Below are positions 17,449-27,245 of a stretch of 64,000 nucleotides of DNA, one piece after another. How positions within the stretch are numbered: position 1 is the stretch's first letter; every line of letters starts with the position of its first letter. Origin of the DNA: Alphaproteobacteria bacterium. Its GTDB lineage: Bacteria > Pseudomonadota > Alphaproteobacteria > Micropepsales > Micropepsaceae. The translations under genes were made by a program, and so were the position numbers. The stretch lies in contig CANJIS010000002.1 of assembly GCA_947474565.1 (NCBI GenBank), forward strand, positions 1-64,000, given 5' to 3'. Under the pieces are notes generated by a model. It was not told the DNA's origin. It ran no database searches and saw nothing but the letters and a program-made list of their open reading frames with translations.

Positions 17449-18756
17449 ATGATCCCCCGTTATGCCCGCGAACAGATGGTTTCAATCTGGTCGCCTGAAA
17501 CCAAATTCCGCATCTGGTTCGAGATCGAGGCGCATGCCACCGACGCGCTGGCGGAGCTTGGCGTGGTGCCGAAAGACGCCGCCAAGATTGTCTGGGAAAA
17601 AGGCAAAAACGCGAAATTCGATGTGGCGCGGATTGATGAGATCGAGCGCGAGGTCAAGCATGACGTTATCGCCTTTCTGACCCATCTGTCGGAGATCGTG
17701 GGCCCGGAAGCGCGCTTTGTGCATCAGGGCATGACCAGCTCGGACGTGCTCGATACTTGCCTGAATGTACAGTTGGCCCGCGCCGCCGACCTGCTGATTG
17801 CTGATACCGATGCCTTGCTGGCGGCGCTGAAGAAGCGCGCTTTTGAATTCAAGAAGACACCCACCATCGGCCGCAGCCACGGCATTCATGCCGAACCCAC
17901 CACCTTCGGCGTCAAGCTGGCGGCCTTTTATGCCGAGTTTGAACGCGCCCGCGCCCGGCTGGTGACGGCGCGCGCCGAAATCGCCACGTGCGCCATTTCC
18001 GGCGCCGTTGGCACCTTCGCCAATATCGATCCGCGCGTCGAAGAACATGTCGCCAAGGCAATGGGACTTTCCGTCGAGCCGGTTTCGACTCAAGTAATTC
18101 CGCGTGATCGCCATGCCGCGTATTTCGCGGCCTTGGGCGTGGTGGCGTCTTCGCTGGAGCGTTTGGCAGTGGAAATACGCCATCTGCAGCGTACCGAAGT
18201 GCTGGAAGCCGAAGAATATTTTTCGCCGGGCCAGAAGGGCTCATCCGCGATGCCGCATAAGCGCAATCCCGTGCTGACGGAAAATGTGACCGGGCTGGCG
18301 CGCATGGTGCGCGCTTACGTCCTGCCCGCCATGGAGAATGTGGCGCTGTGGCACGAGCGGGATATTTCGCACTCCTCCGTCGAGCGTTACATCGGCCCCG
18401 ATGCCACGATTACTTTGGACTTCGCGCTGGCGCGCATGACCGGCGTGATGGAAAAGCTGGTGGTCTATCCCGAGCGGATGCAGGCCAATCTGGATAAGAC
18501 CCAGGGGCTGGTGCACAGCCAGCGCGTTTTGCTGGCATTGACCCAGGCCGGAATCGCCCGCGAGGACGCCTATCGGCTGGTGCAGAAGAACGCCATGCGC
18601 ACCTGGAATGGCGAAGGGCCGCTGCTGGATTTGCTCAAAGCCGATGCGGAAATTTCCGGGAAAATCGCGCCTGAAAAACTCAGCGCCATGTTCGATCTGG
18701 ATTACCACCTCAAACAGGTGGACACGATCTTCAAACGGGTCTTCGGCCAGGCCTAG
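17449..18756 (+). CDS. purB: Adenylosuccinate lyase
   Basis: A 435-residue fumarase/aspartase-superfamily enzyme acting twice in purine synthesis (SAICAR to AICAR, adenylosuccinate to AMP). The signature loop GSSAMPHKRNP lies at about residues 264-274; TSSDVLDTCLN and the catalytic His region GRSHGIHAEPTTFG are present. ATG 17449 (MIPRYAREQMV) matches the family start. It is followed after 150 bp by purC, with no terminator seen between, so the pur genes may be expressed together. Confidence 0.96.
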   Translation: MIPRYAREQMVSIWSPETKFRIWFEIEAHATDALAELGVVPKDAAKIVWEKGKNAKFDVARIDEIEREVKHDVIAFLTHLSEIVGPEARFVHQGMTSSDVLDTCLNVQLARAADLLIADTDALLAALKKRAFEFKKTPTIGRSHGIHAEPTTFGVKLAAFYAEFERARARLVTARAEIATCAISGAVGTFANIDPRVEEHVAKAMGLSVEPVSTQVIPRDRHAAYFAALGVVASSLERLAVEIRHLQRTEVLEAEEYFSPGQKGSSAMPHKRNPVLTENVTGLARMVRAYVLPAMENVALWHERDISHSSVERYIGPDATITLDFALARMTGVMEKLVVYPERMQANLDKTQGLVHSQRVLLALTQAGIAREDAYRLVQKNAMRTWNGEGPLLDLLKADAEISGKIAPEKLSAMFDLDYHLKQVDTIFKRVFGQA

Positions 18757-18907
18757 ACAGGCCACTAACCCATTGATTTCAAACAATCCTGTGGACGGGA
18801 ACCTGTTATGTCCCCGGTGCGGCCACGGCAACATTGCGAGTGCCGCCTCCCATCCCTAAATTCAGGCTCCGCCCGGATTATTTCAGGCGGTCCCAAGGAC
18901 AAACGCC

Positions 18908-19672
18908 ATGAAGCGCCGCCGCGTTATCTACGAAGGCAAAGCCAAGATCCTTTACGAAGGCACCGAGCCGGGCACCGTCATCCAGTATTTCAAGGATGAC
19001 GCCACCGCCGGCAATGGCGCCAAGAAGGACACGATTGAGGGCAAAGGCGTCCTCAACAACCGCATCAGCGAATATCTGATGACCCAGCTGGCCGGGATCG
19101 GCGTGCCCACCCATTTCGTGCGCCGCCTGAACATGCGCGAGCAGCTGATCAAGGAAGTGGAGATCATTCCGCTTGAGGTCGTGGTGCGCAACGTCGCCGC
19201 CGGATCCATGTCCAAGCGGCTGGGGATCGAGGAAGGCACGGCCCTGCCCCGCTCCATCATCGAATATTACTACAAGAATGACGCGCTGAATGACCCCTGG
19301 GTCAGCGAAGAACACATCACCGCGTTCGGCTGGGCCAGCCCGCAAGACCTGGACGACATGGTGAACCTGACCATTCGCATCAATGATTTTCTCTCCGGCC
19401 TGTTCCTGGGCGCCGGCATCAAGCTGGTGGATTTCAAGCTGGAATTTGGCCGCCTGTGGGAAAACGACTTTATGCGCATCGTGCTGGCGGACGAAATCAG
19501 CCCGGACAATTGCCGGCTGTGGGACGTCACCACCAACGAGAAGCTGGACAAGGATCGTTTCCGCCGCGATATGGGCGGTGTGGTTGAAGCGTATTCCGAA
19601 GTGGCGCGCCGTCTGGGCATCATGCCGGAATCCATTCAGGGCGAGAATAAGGGCCCGGTTTTAGTCAAATGA
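18908..19672 (+). CDS. purC: SAICAR synthetase
   Basis: A 254-residue enzyme that joins aspartate to CAIR. Typical features are the start [15 protein letters not shown] (ATP-binding glycine-free loop), [30 protein letters not shown] and [11 protein letters not shown] followed by [14 protein letters not shown]. Its stop overlaps the purS start by four bases (ATGA), so purC-purS-purQ-purL is one translationally coupled set. Confidence 0.97.
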   Translation: MKRRRVIYEGKAKILYEGTEPGTVIQYFKDDATAGNGAKKDTIEGKGVLNNRISEYLMTQLAGIGVPTHFVRRLNMREQLIKEVEIIPLEVVVRNVAAGSMSKRLGIEEGTALPRSIIEYYYKNDALNDPWVSEEHITAFGWASPQDLDDMVNLTIRINDFLSGLFLGAGIKLVDFKLEFGRLWENDFMRIVLADEISPDNCRLWDVTTNEKLDKDRFRRDMGGVVEAYSEVARRLGIMPESIQGENKGPVLVK

Positions 19673-19908
19673 AAGCCCGCGTTTTTGTGACTCTTAAGAA
19701 CGGCGTCCTTGACCCCCAGGGCAAGGCGATTGGCCATGCCCTGAACGGGCTGGGTTTCGCCTCGGTCGGCGATGTGCGCCAGGGCAAGGTGATTGACCTG
19801 GAGCTTTCTGAAACCGATGCGGCCAAGGCCAAGGAAACCGTGAAGGCGATGTGCGAGAAGCTGCTCGCCAATACGGTCATCGAGAAGTACGAGATCGAAC
19901 TGAAATGA
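19669..19908 (+). CDS. purS: FGAM synthase subunit PurS
   Basis: A 79-residue protein starting [18 protein letters not shown], the standard PurS opening. A PurS dimer bridges PurQ and PurL in the three-part formylglycinamidine synthase complex. It overlaps purC at its start and purQ at its end, both by ATGA. Confidence 0.95.
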   Translation: MKARVFVTLKNGVLDPQGKAIGHALNGLGFASVGDVRQGKVIDLELSETDAAKAKETVKAMCEKLLANTVIEKYEIELK

Positions 19909-20567
19909 AGTCCGCCGTCATCGTTTTTCCCGCTTCCAATTGCGACCGCGATGCGGCCACCGCGCTGGAGCAGATGACCGGCCAGAAGACACATATGGTC
20001 TGGCATCAGGACAGCGAATTGCCCGATGTCGATCTAGTGGTGCTGCCCGGCGGTTTTTCCTATGGCGATTATTTGCGCTGCGGCGCCATGGCCAACCAGT
20101 CAAAAATCATGGGCGCGATCAAGAAGCATGCGGATAAAGGCGGCGCAGTGCTGGGCATCTGCAACGGCTTTCAGGTACTGGCGGAAGCCGGGCTGGTGCC
20201 CGGTGTGTTGATGCGCAATGCCGGTCTGAAATTCGTCTGCAAGCCGGTGGCGCTGACCGTGGAAGAAACCCAGTCCACCTTTACCCGCAAATACAGCGCC
20301 GGCCAGACCGTCACGTTCCCGGTGGCGCATGGCGAAGGCAATTACTACGCCGACAAGGACACGCTGGACCGCCTGGAAGGCGAAGGCCGGGTGATGTTCC
20401 GCTATCAGAACAACCCCAACGGCTCGGCCCGCAATATCGCCGGTATCCTGAACGAAAAGCGCAATGTGCTGGGCCTGATGCCCCACCCCGAGCGGGTGGT
20501 GGACCCATTGAATGGCGGCACAGACGGGCGCGCCCTGTTCCAGAGCCTGATCGAAACACTTTCCTAG
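19905..20567 (+). CDS. purQ: FGAM synthase glutaminase subunit PurQ
   Basis: A 220-residue class I glutamine amidotransferase delivering ammonia to PurL. The nucleophile region [17 protein letters not shown] contains the catalytic Cys, and [11 protein letters not shown] near the C-terminus has the His-x-Glu of the triad. [14 protein letters not shown] at the N-terminus is typical. ATG 19905 overlaps the purS stop. Confidence 0.96.
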   Translation: MKSAVIVFPASNCDRDAATALEQMTGQKTHMVWHQDSELPDVDLVVLPGGFSYGDYLRCGAMANQSKIMGAIKKHADKGGAVLGICNGFQVLAEAGLVPGVLMRNAGLKFVCKPVALTVEETQSTFTRKYSAGQTVTFPVAHGEGNYYADKDTLDRLEGEGRVMFRYQNNPNGSARNIAGILNEKRNVLGLMPHPERVVDPLNGGTDGRALFQSLIETLS

Positions 20568-20579
20568 ACTGAAAGCGGC

Positions 20580-22784
20580 ATGACCAAGATCACTCCAGAA
20601 ATGGTCCGCGAGCATGGCATTTCGGATTCCGAATACGCCATCGTTCTGAAATTGCTGGGCCGTGAGCCCAGCTTTGTGGAATTGGGCATTTTCAGCGTGA
20701 TGTGGAGCGAGCATTGCTCCTACAAATCCACCCGCGTGCATCTGAAGAAGCTGCCGACCAAGGCACCCTGGGTAATTCAGGGGCCCGGCGAGAATGCCGG
20801 CGTGATCGACATTGGCGATGGCGATGCCTGCATCTTCAAAATGGAATCGCACAACCATCCCAGCTTTATCGAGCCCTATCAGGGCGCGGCCACCGGCGTG
20901 GGCGGCATCATGCGCGATGTCTTCACCATGGGCGCGCGCCCCATCGCCATGATGAACGCCCTGCGCTTTGGTGAGCCGTCGCACCCCAAGACGCGGCACC
21001 TGGTGTCGGGCGTGGTGTCGGGCATCGGCGGTTATGGCAACTGCATGGGCGTGCCCACGGTGGGCGGCGAAATCAATTTCCACAAAAGCTATAACGGCAA
21101 CATTCTGGTCAACGCCATGTGCGTGGGCCTGGCGCGCCAGGACAAGATTTTCCTTTCGGCGGCCAAAGGCGCGGGCAATCCCGTCGTCTATGTCGGCTCC
21201 AAGACCGGGCGTGATGGCATTCACGGCGCCACCATGGCGTCGGCAGAATTCGATGATGCTTCGGAAGAAAAGCGCCCCACGGTGCAGGTGGGCGATCCCT
21301 TCACGGAAAAGCTGCTGTTGGAAGCCTGCCTGGAATTGATGGCGACGGATGCCATTATCGCCATTCAGGACATGGGCGCCGCAGGCCTGACGTCATCGTC
21401 TGCCGAGATGGGCGACAAGGGTGGCAGCGGCATCGAGCTTGATCTCGACAAGGTGCCCCAGCGCGAAGCCAACATGACGGCCTATGAGATGATGCTGTCG
21501 GAAAGCCAGGAGCGCATGCTGGCCGTGCTCAAGCCCGGCCGCGAAGAGCAGGCGCGCAAGATTTTCGAAAAGTGGGAACTGGATTTCGCGGTGATCGGGG
21601 TCACCACCGACACCAATCGCCTGGTCATCAAGCACAAGGGCAAGGTGGAAGCCGACATGCCCATCACCGCTTTGTCGGACGCAGCCCCCATCTATGAGCG
21701 GCCCTTTACAAAACGCGCGCCCGTCACCGGCGTGCCTGCGTTTGACACCAAAAAGCCGGTGCTGGCGTCGCTGGAAAAGATCATTGCCGCGCCCGACATG
21801 GCCAGCCGCCGCTGGGTGTGGGAGCAGTATGACAACAGCGTGATGAACGACACGACACAGCATCCGGGCGGCGACGCCGCCGTGGTGCGGGTGCATGGCA
21901 CCAAGAAGGCGCTCGCCATCACCACCGATGTCACGCCGCGCTATTGCCGTCCCGATCCGTTTGAAGGCGGCAAGCAGGCGGTCGCCGAAGCCTGGCGCAA
22001 CCTGACCGCGGTGGGCGCAACGCCGCTGGCGGTGACCGACAACCTCAATTACGGCAATCCCCAGAAGCCGGAAATCATGTGGGAAATCGTGGCCGGGATT
22101 GACGGCATCGGTGCAGCCTGCCGGGCGCTGGACTTTCCCGTCATCGGCGGCAACTGCTCGCTTTACAATGAGACCAATGGCGAAGGCATTCTGCCCACGC
22201 CCGCCATCGGCGGTGTCGGTCTTCTGAAAGACGTCACCAAAATGGCGACGGTGGCGTTCAAGCGCCAGAACGATGTCGTGATCCTGATCGGCGAGACCAA
22301 GGGCCATCTGGGCCAATCCATCTACTTGCGCGAAATCGAAGGCAAGGAAGAGGGCGCGTCACCGCCCGTGGATCTGGCCATGGAAAAGAAGAATGGCGAT
22401 TTCGTGCGCGGGCTGATCGAAGCCGGCCGCGTGGATACGGTGCATGACCTGTCCGATGGTGGGTTGCTGGTGGCGATTGCCGAGATGGCGATGGCCTCGG
22501 GCATCGGCGCCAGTGTGGGACAAGCGGAAATCGCGGGCGCTGTTCCCTTCTGGTTCGGCGAAGACCAGGCGCGTTACCTGATCACCGCGCCGTTCGCGGA
22601 AGCCGAGAAGATCGTGGCCGAAGCGCGCGCTGCCGCGATCATTGTCGCCGAGCTGGGCAAGACCGGCGGCGAGACGCTGATGATCGACGACAAGGCCAGC
22701 ATCAAGATCGCCAAACTGCGTAGCCTGCACGAAGCCTGGTTCCCCCGCTTCATGGCAGGCGAAGAAATCCCCGTTACCAACTAG
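20580..22784 (+). CDS. purL: FGAM synthase synthetase subunit PurL (small type)
   Basis: A 734-residue ATP-dependent enzyme that converts FGAR to FGAM with ammonia from PurQ. The small PurL form is confirmed by the separate purS and purQ. Motifs include [12 protein letters not shown] near the N-terminus, [23 protein letters not shown] (catalytic His and ATP site) and the duplicated synthetase half with [14 protein letters not shown] and [10 protein letters not shown]. It starts 12 bp after purQ. Length is normal. Confidence 0.97.
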   Translation: MTKITPEMVREHGISDSEYAIVLKLLGREPSFVELGIFSVMWSEHCSYKSTRVHLKKLPTKAPWVIQGPGENAGVIDIGDGDACIFKMESHNHPSFIEPYQGAATGVGGIMRDVFTMGARPIAMMNALRFGEPSHPKTRHLVSGVVSGIGGYGNCMGVPTVGGEINFHKSYNGNILVNAMCVGLARQDKIFLSAAKGAGNPVVYVGSKTGRDGIHGATMASAEFDDASEEKRPTVQVGDPFTEKLLLEACLELMATDAIIAIQDMGAAGLTSSSAEMGDKGGSGIELDLDKVPQREANMTAYEMMLSESQERMLAVLKPGREEQARKIFEKWELDFAVIGVTTDTNRLVIKHKGKVEADMPITALSDAAPIYERPFTKRAPVTGVPAFDTKKPVLASLEKIIAAPDMASRRWVWEQYDNSVMNDTTQHPGGDAAVVRVHGTKKALAITTDVTPRYCRPDPFEGGKQAVAEAWRNLTAVGATPLAVTDNLNYGNPQKPEIMWEIVAGIDGIGAACRALDFPVIGGNCSLYNETNGEGILPTPAIGGVGLLKDVTKMATVAFKRQNDVVILIGETKGHLGQSIYLREIEGKEEGASPPVDLAMEKKNGDFVRGLIEAGRVDTVHDLSDGGLLVAIAEMAMASGIGASVGQAEIAGAVPFWFGEDQARYLITAPFAEAEKIVAEARAAAIIVAELGKTGGETLMIDDKASIKIAKLRSLHEAWFPRFMAGEEIPVTN

Positions 22785-22810
22785 AGGCCCCCTTGGAGGG
22801 ATTAAGTTCT

Positions 22811-23044
22811 ATGGGCATGAAAGCCGCCGACATCGAGAAATTCATCAAGGACGCCTTCCCCGACGCGGAGGTGGAAATCCGCGACCTGGCGGGGGATGAA
22901 AACCATTACGCCGCCACGGTGAAATCGGCCGCCTTTCAGGGCAAAAGCCGCGTGGCCCAGCATCAGATGGTGTATGCCGCCCTGAAGGGCAATATGGGCG
23001 GGGTGCTGCATGCCCTGCAGCTCAATACGAGCCCCAAGGGTTAA
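22811..23044 (+). CDS. BolA/IbaG family protein
   Basis: A 77-residue BolA-like protein with the family KH-like fold: SAAFQGKSRVAQHQMVYAAL contains the invariant His that ligates a shared [2Fe-2S] cluster with a monothiol glutaredoxin. A GGAGG site sits 11 bases before ATG 22811. The next gene encodes exactly such a glutaredoxin, and the BolA-Grx4 pair is a known Fe-S trafficking complex, so co-function is likely. Confidence 0.9.
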   Translation: MGMKAADIEKFIKDAFPDAEVEIRDLAGDENHYAATVKSAAFQGKSRVAQHQMVYAALKGNMGGVLHALQLNTSPKG

Positions 23045-23111
23045 ATAAGCGGAACCTTGATTCCACTGTCACCGGGGCTTAAGTCAGGCCCCTCGCCTTA
23101 AGGAGCGACCC

Positions 23112-23444
23112 ATGTCCGACGCCCAGACCCGCATCGCCGATGCCGTCAAAACCAATGATGTGCTGCTTTACATGAAGGGCACGCCGGTTTTCCCGCAATG
23201 CGGCTTCTCAGCCATGGCGGTGCAGATCCTCAATCATCTGGGCGTGAAGTTCGCGTCGGTGGACGTGCTGGCAGACCCGGAGGTGCGCGAAGACATCAAG
23301 GCTTTCTCCAACTGGCCCACCATTCCCCAGCTCTATGTCAAAAGCGAATTTGTCGGCGGCGCCGATATCATGCGCGAGATGTTTGAAAGCGGCGAACTGA
23401 AGACCCTTATGGCCGACAAGGGTGTCGCGGCTGAGACCGCCTGA
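23112..23444 (+). CDS. grxD: Monothiol glutaredoxin, Grx4 type
   Basis: A 110-residue protein with the CGFS active site (PQCGFSAMAVQIL, about residues 31-43), the KGTP loop (YMKGTPVFPQ) before it, WPTIPQLY and the glutathione-binding GGADIMREM. Such proteins carry a [2Fe-2S] cluster bound by CGFS and glutathione and work with BolA proteins. Placement directly after the BolA gene supports that. It is followed by a strong terminator. Confidence 0.95.
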   Translation: MSDAQTRIADAVKTNDVLLYMKGTPVFPQCGFSAMAVQILNHLGVKFASVDVLADPEVREDIKAFSNWPTIPQLYVKSEFVGGADIMREMFESGELKTLMADKGVAAETA

Positions 23445-23464
23445 ACAGTTTGCCTCGCGGAAAT

Positions 23465-23495
23465 AAAAAAGCCCGCTCGTGAGAGCGGGCTTTTT
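23465..23495 (+). terminator. Rho-independent terminator
   Basis: AAAAAAGCCCGCTC-GTGA-GAGCGGGCTTTTT. It ends the pur/bolA/grxD side and faces the convergent rpsD gene. Confidence 0.93.
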
Positions 23496-23545
23496 GTTTG
23501 AGTATCGCGTTGAATTGGCGCGAATAGAATTCGCCCCCTCGCGCT

Positions 23546-24163
23546 TTAGCGCGAGTAAAATTCAACAATCAGGTGCGGTTCCATCTTCACGGCATAGGGA
23601 ACGTCGGCCAGCTTGGGGACGCGCACCAGCTTGGTGGTCATCTTGCCATGATTGACTTCCAGGAAGTCGGGCGTGTCGCGCTCAGCGCTTTTGCTGGCTT
23701 CCAGCACCAGCGCCATGTCCTTGGCCTTGGGGCCCAGTTCTATCACATCCTTGCCGGTGACGTGGTAGGAGGCGATGGTGACCTTGCGGCCATTGACGCG
23801 CACATGGCCATGGCTGACCAGCTGGCGGGCGGCAAACGGCGTGGGCACGAATTTGCTGCGATAGACCACAGTATCGAGACGGGTCTCCAGCAGGCCGATC
23901 ATGTTCTCGCCGGTATCGCCGGGACGGCGCGAGGCGTCCTGGTAGTATTTGCGGAACTGACGCTCGGTGATGTTGCCGTAGTAGCCTTTCAGCTTCTGCT
24001 TGGCCTGAAGCTGGGTGCCATAGTCGGAGAGCTTCTTGGCGCGGCGCTGGCCATGCTGGCCCGGACCATAAGAGCGCTTGTTCACCGGGGACTTGGGACG
24101 GCCCCAGATATTCTCGCCCATGCGGCGATCTAATTTGTACTTGGCGTTGGCGCGCTTGGTCAT
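23546..24163 (-). CDS. rpsD: 30S ribosomal protein S4
   Basis: A 205-residue primary 16S rRNA-binding protein, also a translational repressor in enterobacteria. [21 protein letters not shown] is the usual alphaproteobacterial start; the S4 RNA-binding domain reads [34 protein letters not shown] (in parts) and the end HLIVEFYSR is typical. I start at ATG 24163; the frame is open further upstream but without homology. It stands alone, as often in alphaproteobacteria. Confidence 0.96.
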   Translation of the reverse strand: MTKRANAKYKLDRRMGENIWGRPKSPVNKRSYGPGQHGQRRAKKLSDYGTQLQAKQKLKGYYGNITERQFRKYYQDASRRPGDTGENMIGLLETRLDTVVYRSKFVPTPFAARQLVSHGHVRVNGRKVTIASYHVTGKDVIELGPKAKDMALVLEASKSAERDTPDFLEVNHGKMTTKLVRVPKLADVPYAVKMEPHLIVEFYSR

Positions 24164-24556
24164 CGGACTCTTTCGGTTTGAATTAGAGGCCGCCCTCGGC
24201 TTTCGCCTCGGTGCGGGCCAAGCTTTTCTAGTCTTCGACAAGAAAATCTAAGGCAAAGGCCGCGCACTATATGCAGCGAAGTCTGCGAGTCAAACGACTG
24301 CAATCATGGGTTGAGTGATGTCTTTCAACATCATTATTTTCAATGTCTTAGACTGTTAGTGCCCTACCTTTTGGCACTGGTACAGGTTCAAATAAACCGG
24401 GGTTGAGGACGGGGCTAGGGTCTGTTCGGGCCCTTGGGACCGGGGCCTCCCGTACACAGACCGGCAGGTTGCGCGGGGTTAATTGCGCGATGCAGCCGTA
24501 ACAAGTTCCAGAAAACACGCCGCCGCCGCGATGTTTCTCGGGCCATGTTGCGCTGC
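24164..24556. other. Intergenic region between rpsD and the first hydroxylase gene
   Basis: About 390 bases without a supportable gene. It should hold the rpsD promoter. A short hairpin (AGTGCC ... GGCACT, about 24359-24379) and an AT-rich stretch around 24320-24355 are visible. No known small RNA or riboswitch is recognised. Confidence 0.4.
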
Positions 24557-24609
24557 ACATAACCATTTTTATTTCAGCTATTTGTGGCTTGCAGAACCAG
24601 TTCTAATAT
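24557..24609 (+). promoter_or_regulatory. Promoter/operator element, copy A, upstream of hydroxylase 1
   Basis: The block ATAACCATTTTTATTTCAGC continues TATTTGTGGC and ends GAACCAGTTCTAA. It is nearly the same as copy B at 25732. A sigma70-like pair TTGTGG (24582) and TAATAT (24604), 16 bases apart, lies inside, and the near-palindrome GAACCAGTTC overlaps the spacer, a typical operator position. The start codon is 54 bases downstream. Confidence 0.65.
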
Positions 24610-24662
24610 TCCCTTATCACGACACGAATATCGAGAACGCGAAAAGACATAAGGGAGCGACC

Positions 24663-25628
24663 ATGCTGGCCAAATTACGGAATTATGTTCCTTACTTGAT
24701 GTTCCCGCTGCTGGGACTTGCGTTTGAGGGCTTTGGTTATGTGATGAAAGGCGGCGTCGTCGCCAAGGCGTTCCCTTACTGGCATAGCTTTGTGGTCCTG
24801 TTCGTCATGATCACGATGGAACGCTTCTGGACCTATCGCCGTGCGGTGTCGCAGCGGCATGTGATCTGGCGGGACCTGACCTCCACCATGGTGCAGACCT
24901 TCCTGGTGGGCGGTATTTTCGGCGCCATGTTCCTGCCGATCCTGCACTATTTCCCGGAAACCTTCCTGGGCCGCCGTTTGCTGTTTGGGCTTTCCAATCA
25001 GCTGGGCCCGCTGTGGATGCAGATCATCGCGGTGTTCCTGTTCACCAGCTTCTGGGGCTACTGGGTGCACCGCTTCGAGCATTACAATAATTTTCTCTGG
25101 AAGCTGCACGGCTATCACCACAGCGTGACCAACGTGCAGGTTTCCAACGTGCTGGTATCCAATCCGCTGGATTACGCGCTGCGCAACGTGATGGGCGGTT
25201 TGGTGCTGAGCATTATCGGCTTCAATCCGGTTGCCATCGGGCTCGCCAGCCTGATCGACCTGAACTATGGCAACTTCTCCCATAGCGGCACGAGCTTCAA
25301 AGGCGGCTGGTTGAACTACATCTTCAACGGCCCGGAAGTGCATCGTTGGCACCATGCGACGAAGCTGCCTGATGATCCCAGGTTCCGTTATGGCGCCAAT
25401 TTCGGCGTGTCCACGACGTTCTGGGACCAGTTGTTCGGCACCTTCTGCTTGCCCAAGGATGAGAAAGGCGAGGTGCTGGCGCCCGCCGCGATTGGCCATC
25501 CAGAAGGTTATCCGGATGAACCCAACTATCTGAAGATGCTGTTCGCGGTGCGGGCTTTCCCTTCTCTGGAACGCTTCTTCGACAGAAAGCCAAAAGAAGA
25601 CGAAGCCTTCACCGTGCCGGCGGAATAA
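24663..25628 (+). CDS. Sterol desaturase/fatty acid hydroxylase family protein, paralog 1
   Basis: A 321-residue integral membrane di-iron oxygenase family member. The histidine boxes are WVHRFEH (HX3H, about residues 137-143), LHGYHHS (HXXHH, about 152-158) and VHRWHHA (HXXHH, about 225-231). Several hydrophobic segments (about 8-22, 38-56, 78-96, 118-137, 178-198) fit a membrane enzyme hydroxylating or desaturating a lipid. The start is ATG 24663, with GGGAG 10 bases ahead. The next gene is a close paralog, and both have the same promoter element. The substrate (sterol, hopanoid, fatty acyl or carotenoid) cannot be read from sequence. Confidence 0.88.
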   Translation: MLAKLRNYVPYLMFPLLGLAFEGFGYVMKGGVVAKAFPYWHSFVVLFVMITMERFWTYRRAVSQRHVIWRDLTSTMVQTFLVGGIFGAMFLPILHYFPETFLGRRLLFGLSNQLGPLWMQIIAVFLFTSFWGYWVHRFEHYNNFLWKLHGYHHSVTNVQVSNVLVSNPLDYALRNVMGGLVLSIIGFNPVAIGLASLIDLNYGNFSHSGTSFKGGWLNYIFNGPEVHRWHHATKLPDDPRFRYGANFGVSTTFWDQLFGTFCLPKDEKGEVLAPAAIGHPEGYPDEPNYLKMLFAVRAFPSLERFFDRKPKEDEAFTVPAE

Positions 25629-25649
25629 GAAACGCAGGGCTGAAAATCG

Positions 25650-25680
25650 CGGCGCCGGCACATTGCCGGCGCCGTTTTTT
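25650..25680 (+). terminator. Strong Rho-independent terminator between the hydroxylase paralogs
   Basis: CGGCGCCGGCA-CAT-TGCCGGCGCCG followed by six T. It separates paralog 1 from paralog 2, so each has its own transcript. Confidence 0.93.
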
Positions 25681-25731
25681 AATGGCGCGCCGGGGTTGAT
25701 AAGAAAGCCTCGCAACTGCGTGTGCCCTGCA

Positions 25732-25783
25732 AATAACCATTTTTATTTTAGCTATTTGCGGCGCGACGAACCGGTTCTAACTT
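25732..25783 (+). promoter_or_regulatory. Promoter/operator element, copy B, upstream of hydroxylase 2
   Basis: ATAACCATTTTTATTTTAGC then TATTTGCGGC, ending in the perfect 10-bp palindrome GAACCGGTTC and CTAAC. It has the same architecture as copy A: TTGCGG (25756) and TAACTT (25778) 16 bases apart. Downstream sequence up to the start codon diverges, so the block itself is conserved. Confidence 0.65.
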
Positions 25784-25839
25784 CCTTACTTATCGCGGCC
25801 GAATTTGAAGCAGACATAACGACAATAGGGGAAACTTAC

Positions 25840-26808
25840 ATGGACAGTAAATTACTGACTTACTCTCGTTACGCGATGCTACCCGGGCTTGGGATTGCTT
25901 TTGCAGCCATCAACATGGCGACGCGCGGCTCGGACTTATCGACGTCGTTCCCCTACTTCCGAACCTTCATCCTCTTTTTCGTCTTGATCACGCTGGAGCG
26001 GATCTGGTCCTATCGCCACGCGAAGTCGCAGCGGCACATGATCTGGCGCGATCTGACGTCCACCGCGGTGCAGACCTTCGTCGCCGCCGGCATCATGGGC
26101 GCCATTGTACTGCCGATCCTGCACTATCTGCCGGAGACGTTCCTGGGACGGCGCTTCCTGTTCGGGCTTTCCGACCAGCTGGGCCCGCTGTGGGTGCAGG
26201 TGGGGGCGGTTTTCCTGCTTTCCAGCTTCTGGCAGTACTGGGTACACCGCTTCGAGCACACCAATGACTTTCTGTGGAAGCTGCACGGCTATCACCACAG
26301 CGTGACCCATATTCAGATTTCCAATGTGCTGGTTTCTAATCCACTGGATTGGGCGCTGCGCAACGCGCTGGGCGGGTTGGTGATGGGCATTGTCGGCTTC
26401 AATCCGTATGCAATCGTACTGGGGGGTGCGATCGCCTTGAGTTATGGCGATTTGTCCCATTGCGGCGCCGATGTGAAAGGTGGCTGGCTGAACTACATTT
26501 ACAACGGCCCGGAAGTGCATCGCTGGCACCATTCCACGGAATTTCCCGACGATCCAAAATTTCGCTATGGCTGCAATTTCGGCGTGTCAGTGACCTTCTG
26601 GGACATCCTGTTCGGCACCTTCTATTTGCCCAAGGATGAGAAGGGCAATGTGCTCGCGCCCAAAGCCTTGGGTCACCCGGAGGGTTATCCCGACGAACCC
26701 AACTACCTGAAAATTCTGTTCGCGACGCGATGCTTCCCGTCCCTAGAGCGCTTCTTCGACAGCAAGGCGAAGAATAATGACGATCCCGTTACGATTGCCG
26801 CAGAATGA
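25840..26808 (+). CDS. Sterol desaturase/fatty acid hydroxylase family protein, paralog 2
   Basis: A 322-residue paralog of the previous gene, colinear throughout. All three histidine boxes are kept: WVHRFEH, LHGYHHS and VHRWHHS, with the C-terminal [35 protein letters not shown] (in parts) almost the same in both. The N-terminal 30 residues and the membrane segments have diverged most. ATG 25840 is preceded by AGGGGAAA. The stop overlaps the next start by ATGA, coupling it to the CDGSH protein. Either enzyme might act in sequence with the other or on a different chain; I cannot tell which. Confidence 0.88.
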   Translation: MDSKLLTYSRYAMLPGLGIAFAAINMATRGSDLSTSFPYFRTFILFFVLITLERIWSYRHAKSQRHMIWRDLTSTAVQTFVAAGIMGAIVLPILHYLPETFLGRRFLFGLSDQLGPLWVQVGAVFLLSSFWQYWVHRFEHTNDFLWKLHGYHHSVTHIQISNVLVSNPLDWALRNALGGLVMGIVGFNPYAIVLGGAIALSYGDLSHCGADVKGGWLNYIYNGPEVHRWHHSTEFPDDPKFRYGCNFGVSVTFWDILFGTFYLPKDEKGNVLAPKALGHPEGYPDEPNYLKILFATRCFPSLERFFDSKAKNNDDPVTIAAE

Positions 26809-27059
26809 GCAGCCCAGAAAAAATAGAGCCGGCCGTCGCCCAGAAGGGCCCTTACGCCGTCAATGTCGTGGAAGGAAAAACCTATTGGTGGTGCTCTTGC
26901 GGGCTGTCCAAGAAACAGCCTCTTTGCGACGGCTCACACAAAGGCACGGGTCATGAACCCATGCCCTACAAGGCCACCGAAACCGGAACGATAGAATTTT
27001 GCGGCTGCAAGCAGACGGTCACCAAGCCCTTATGCGACGGCAGTCATGAGAATCTGTAA
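26805..27059 (+). CDS. Double CDGSH iron-sulfur domain protein
   Basis: An 84-residue protein with two CDGSH zinc-finger-like [2Fe-2S] motifs: [16 protein letters not shown] (about residues 30-45) and [16 protein letters not shown] (about 66-81). Each supplies three Cys and one His to a redox-active cluster, as in mitoNEET relatives. There is no membrane segment, so it is cytoplasmic. Overlap with the hydroxylase stop implies co-translation; since di-iron membrane oxygenases need an electron donor, it could be the electron carrier. That link is inference. Confidence 0.88.
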   Translation: MSSPEKIEPAVAQKGPYAVNVVEGKTYWWCSCGLSKKQPLCDGSHKGTGHEPMPYKATETGTIEFCGCKQTVTKPLCDGSHENL

Positions 27060-27074
27060 AGGAGGGCTTTCATA

Positions 27075-27245
27075 ATGAATTTCATTCGTAAGAAGTGGCC
27101 CTATTTCCTCGGCTTCGCCATCATTGAAATCGGCATGTATTACTTCAACGGAGCACGGGGGAATCTGACCACCGGCTTCCCGGGAATCTTCGCTATCTAT
27201 ATGTACTACAGCTGGATGACCCGGCATCACGCCGAGGGGCCTTAG
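27075..27245 (+). CDS. Small membrane protein downstream of the CDGSH gene
   Basis: A 56-residue protein, MNFIRKKWPYFLGFAIIEIG..., with two hydrophobic stretches (about residues 8-24 and 32-48) joined by a short polar turn, and a basic/His end (TRHHAEGP). A GGAGGG ribosome site lies 9 bases before the ATG and 1 base after the CDGSH stop, so it is the third gene of the operon. Its TAG overlaps the TAA of the convergent helicase gene by two bases. No family recognised. Confidence 0.6.
   Translation: MNFIRKKWPYFLGFAIIEIGMYYFNGARGNLTTGFPGIFAIYMYYSWMTRHHAEGP

Noticed and set aside
18757-18907. Purine riboswitch or PurR site ahead of purC.
   Set aside because: No pairing resembling a purine aptamer and no recognisable operator were found in the 150 bases.
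24164-24556. Small RNA gene in the 390-base gap before the hydroxylase.
   Set aside because: Only one short hairpin and no promoter/terminator pair; nothing matches tmRNA, SRP RNA, RNase P or 6S RNA.
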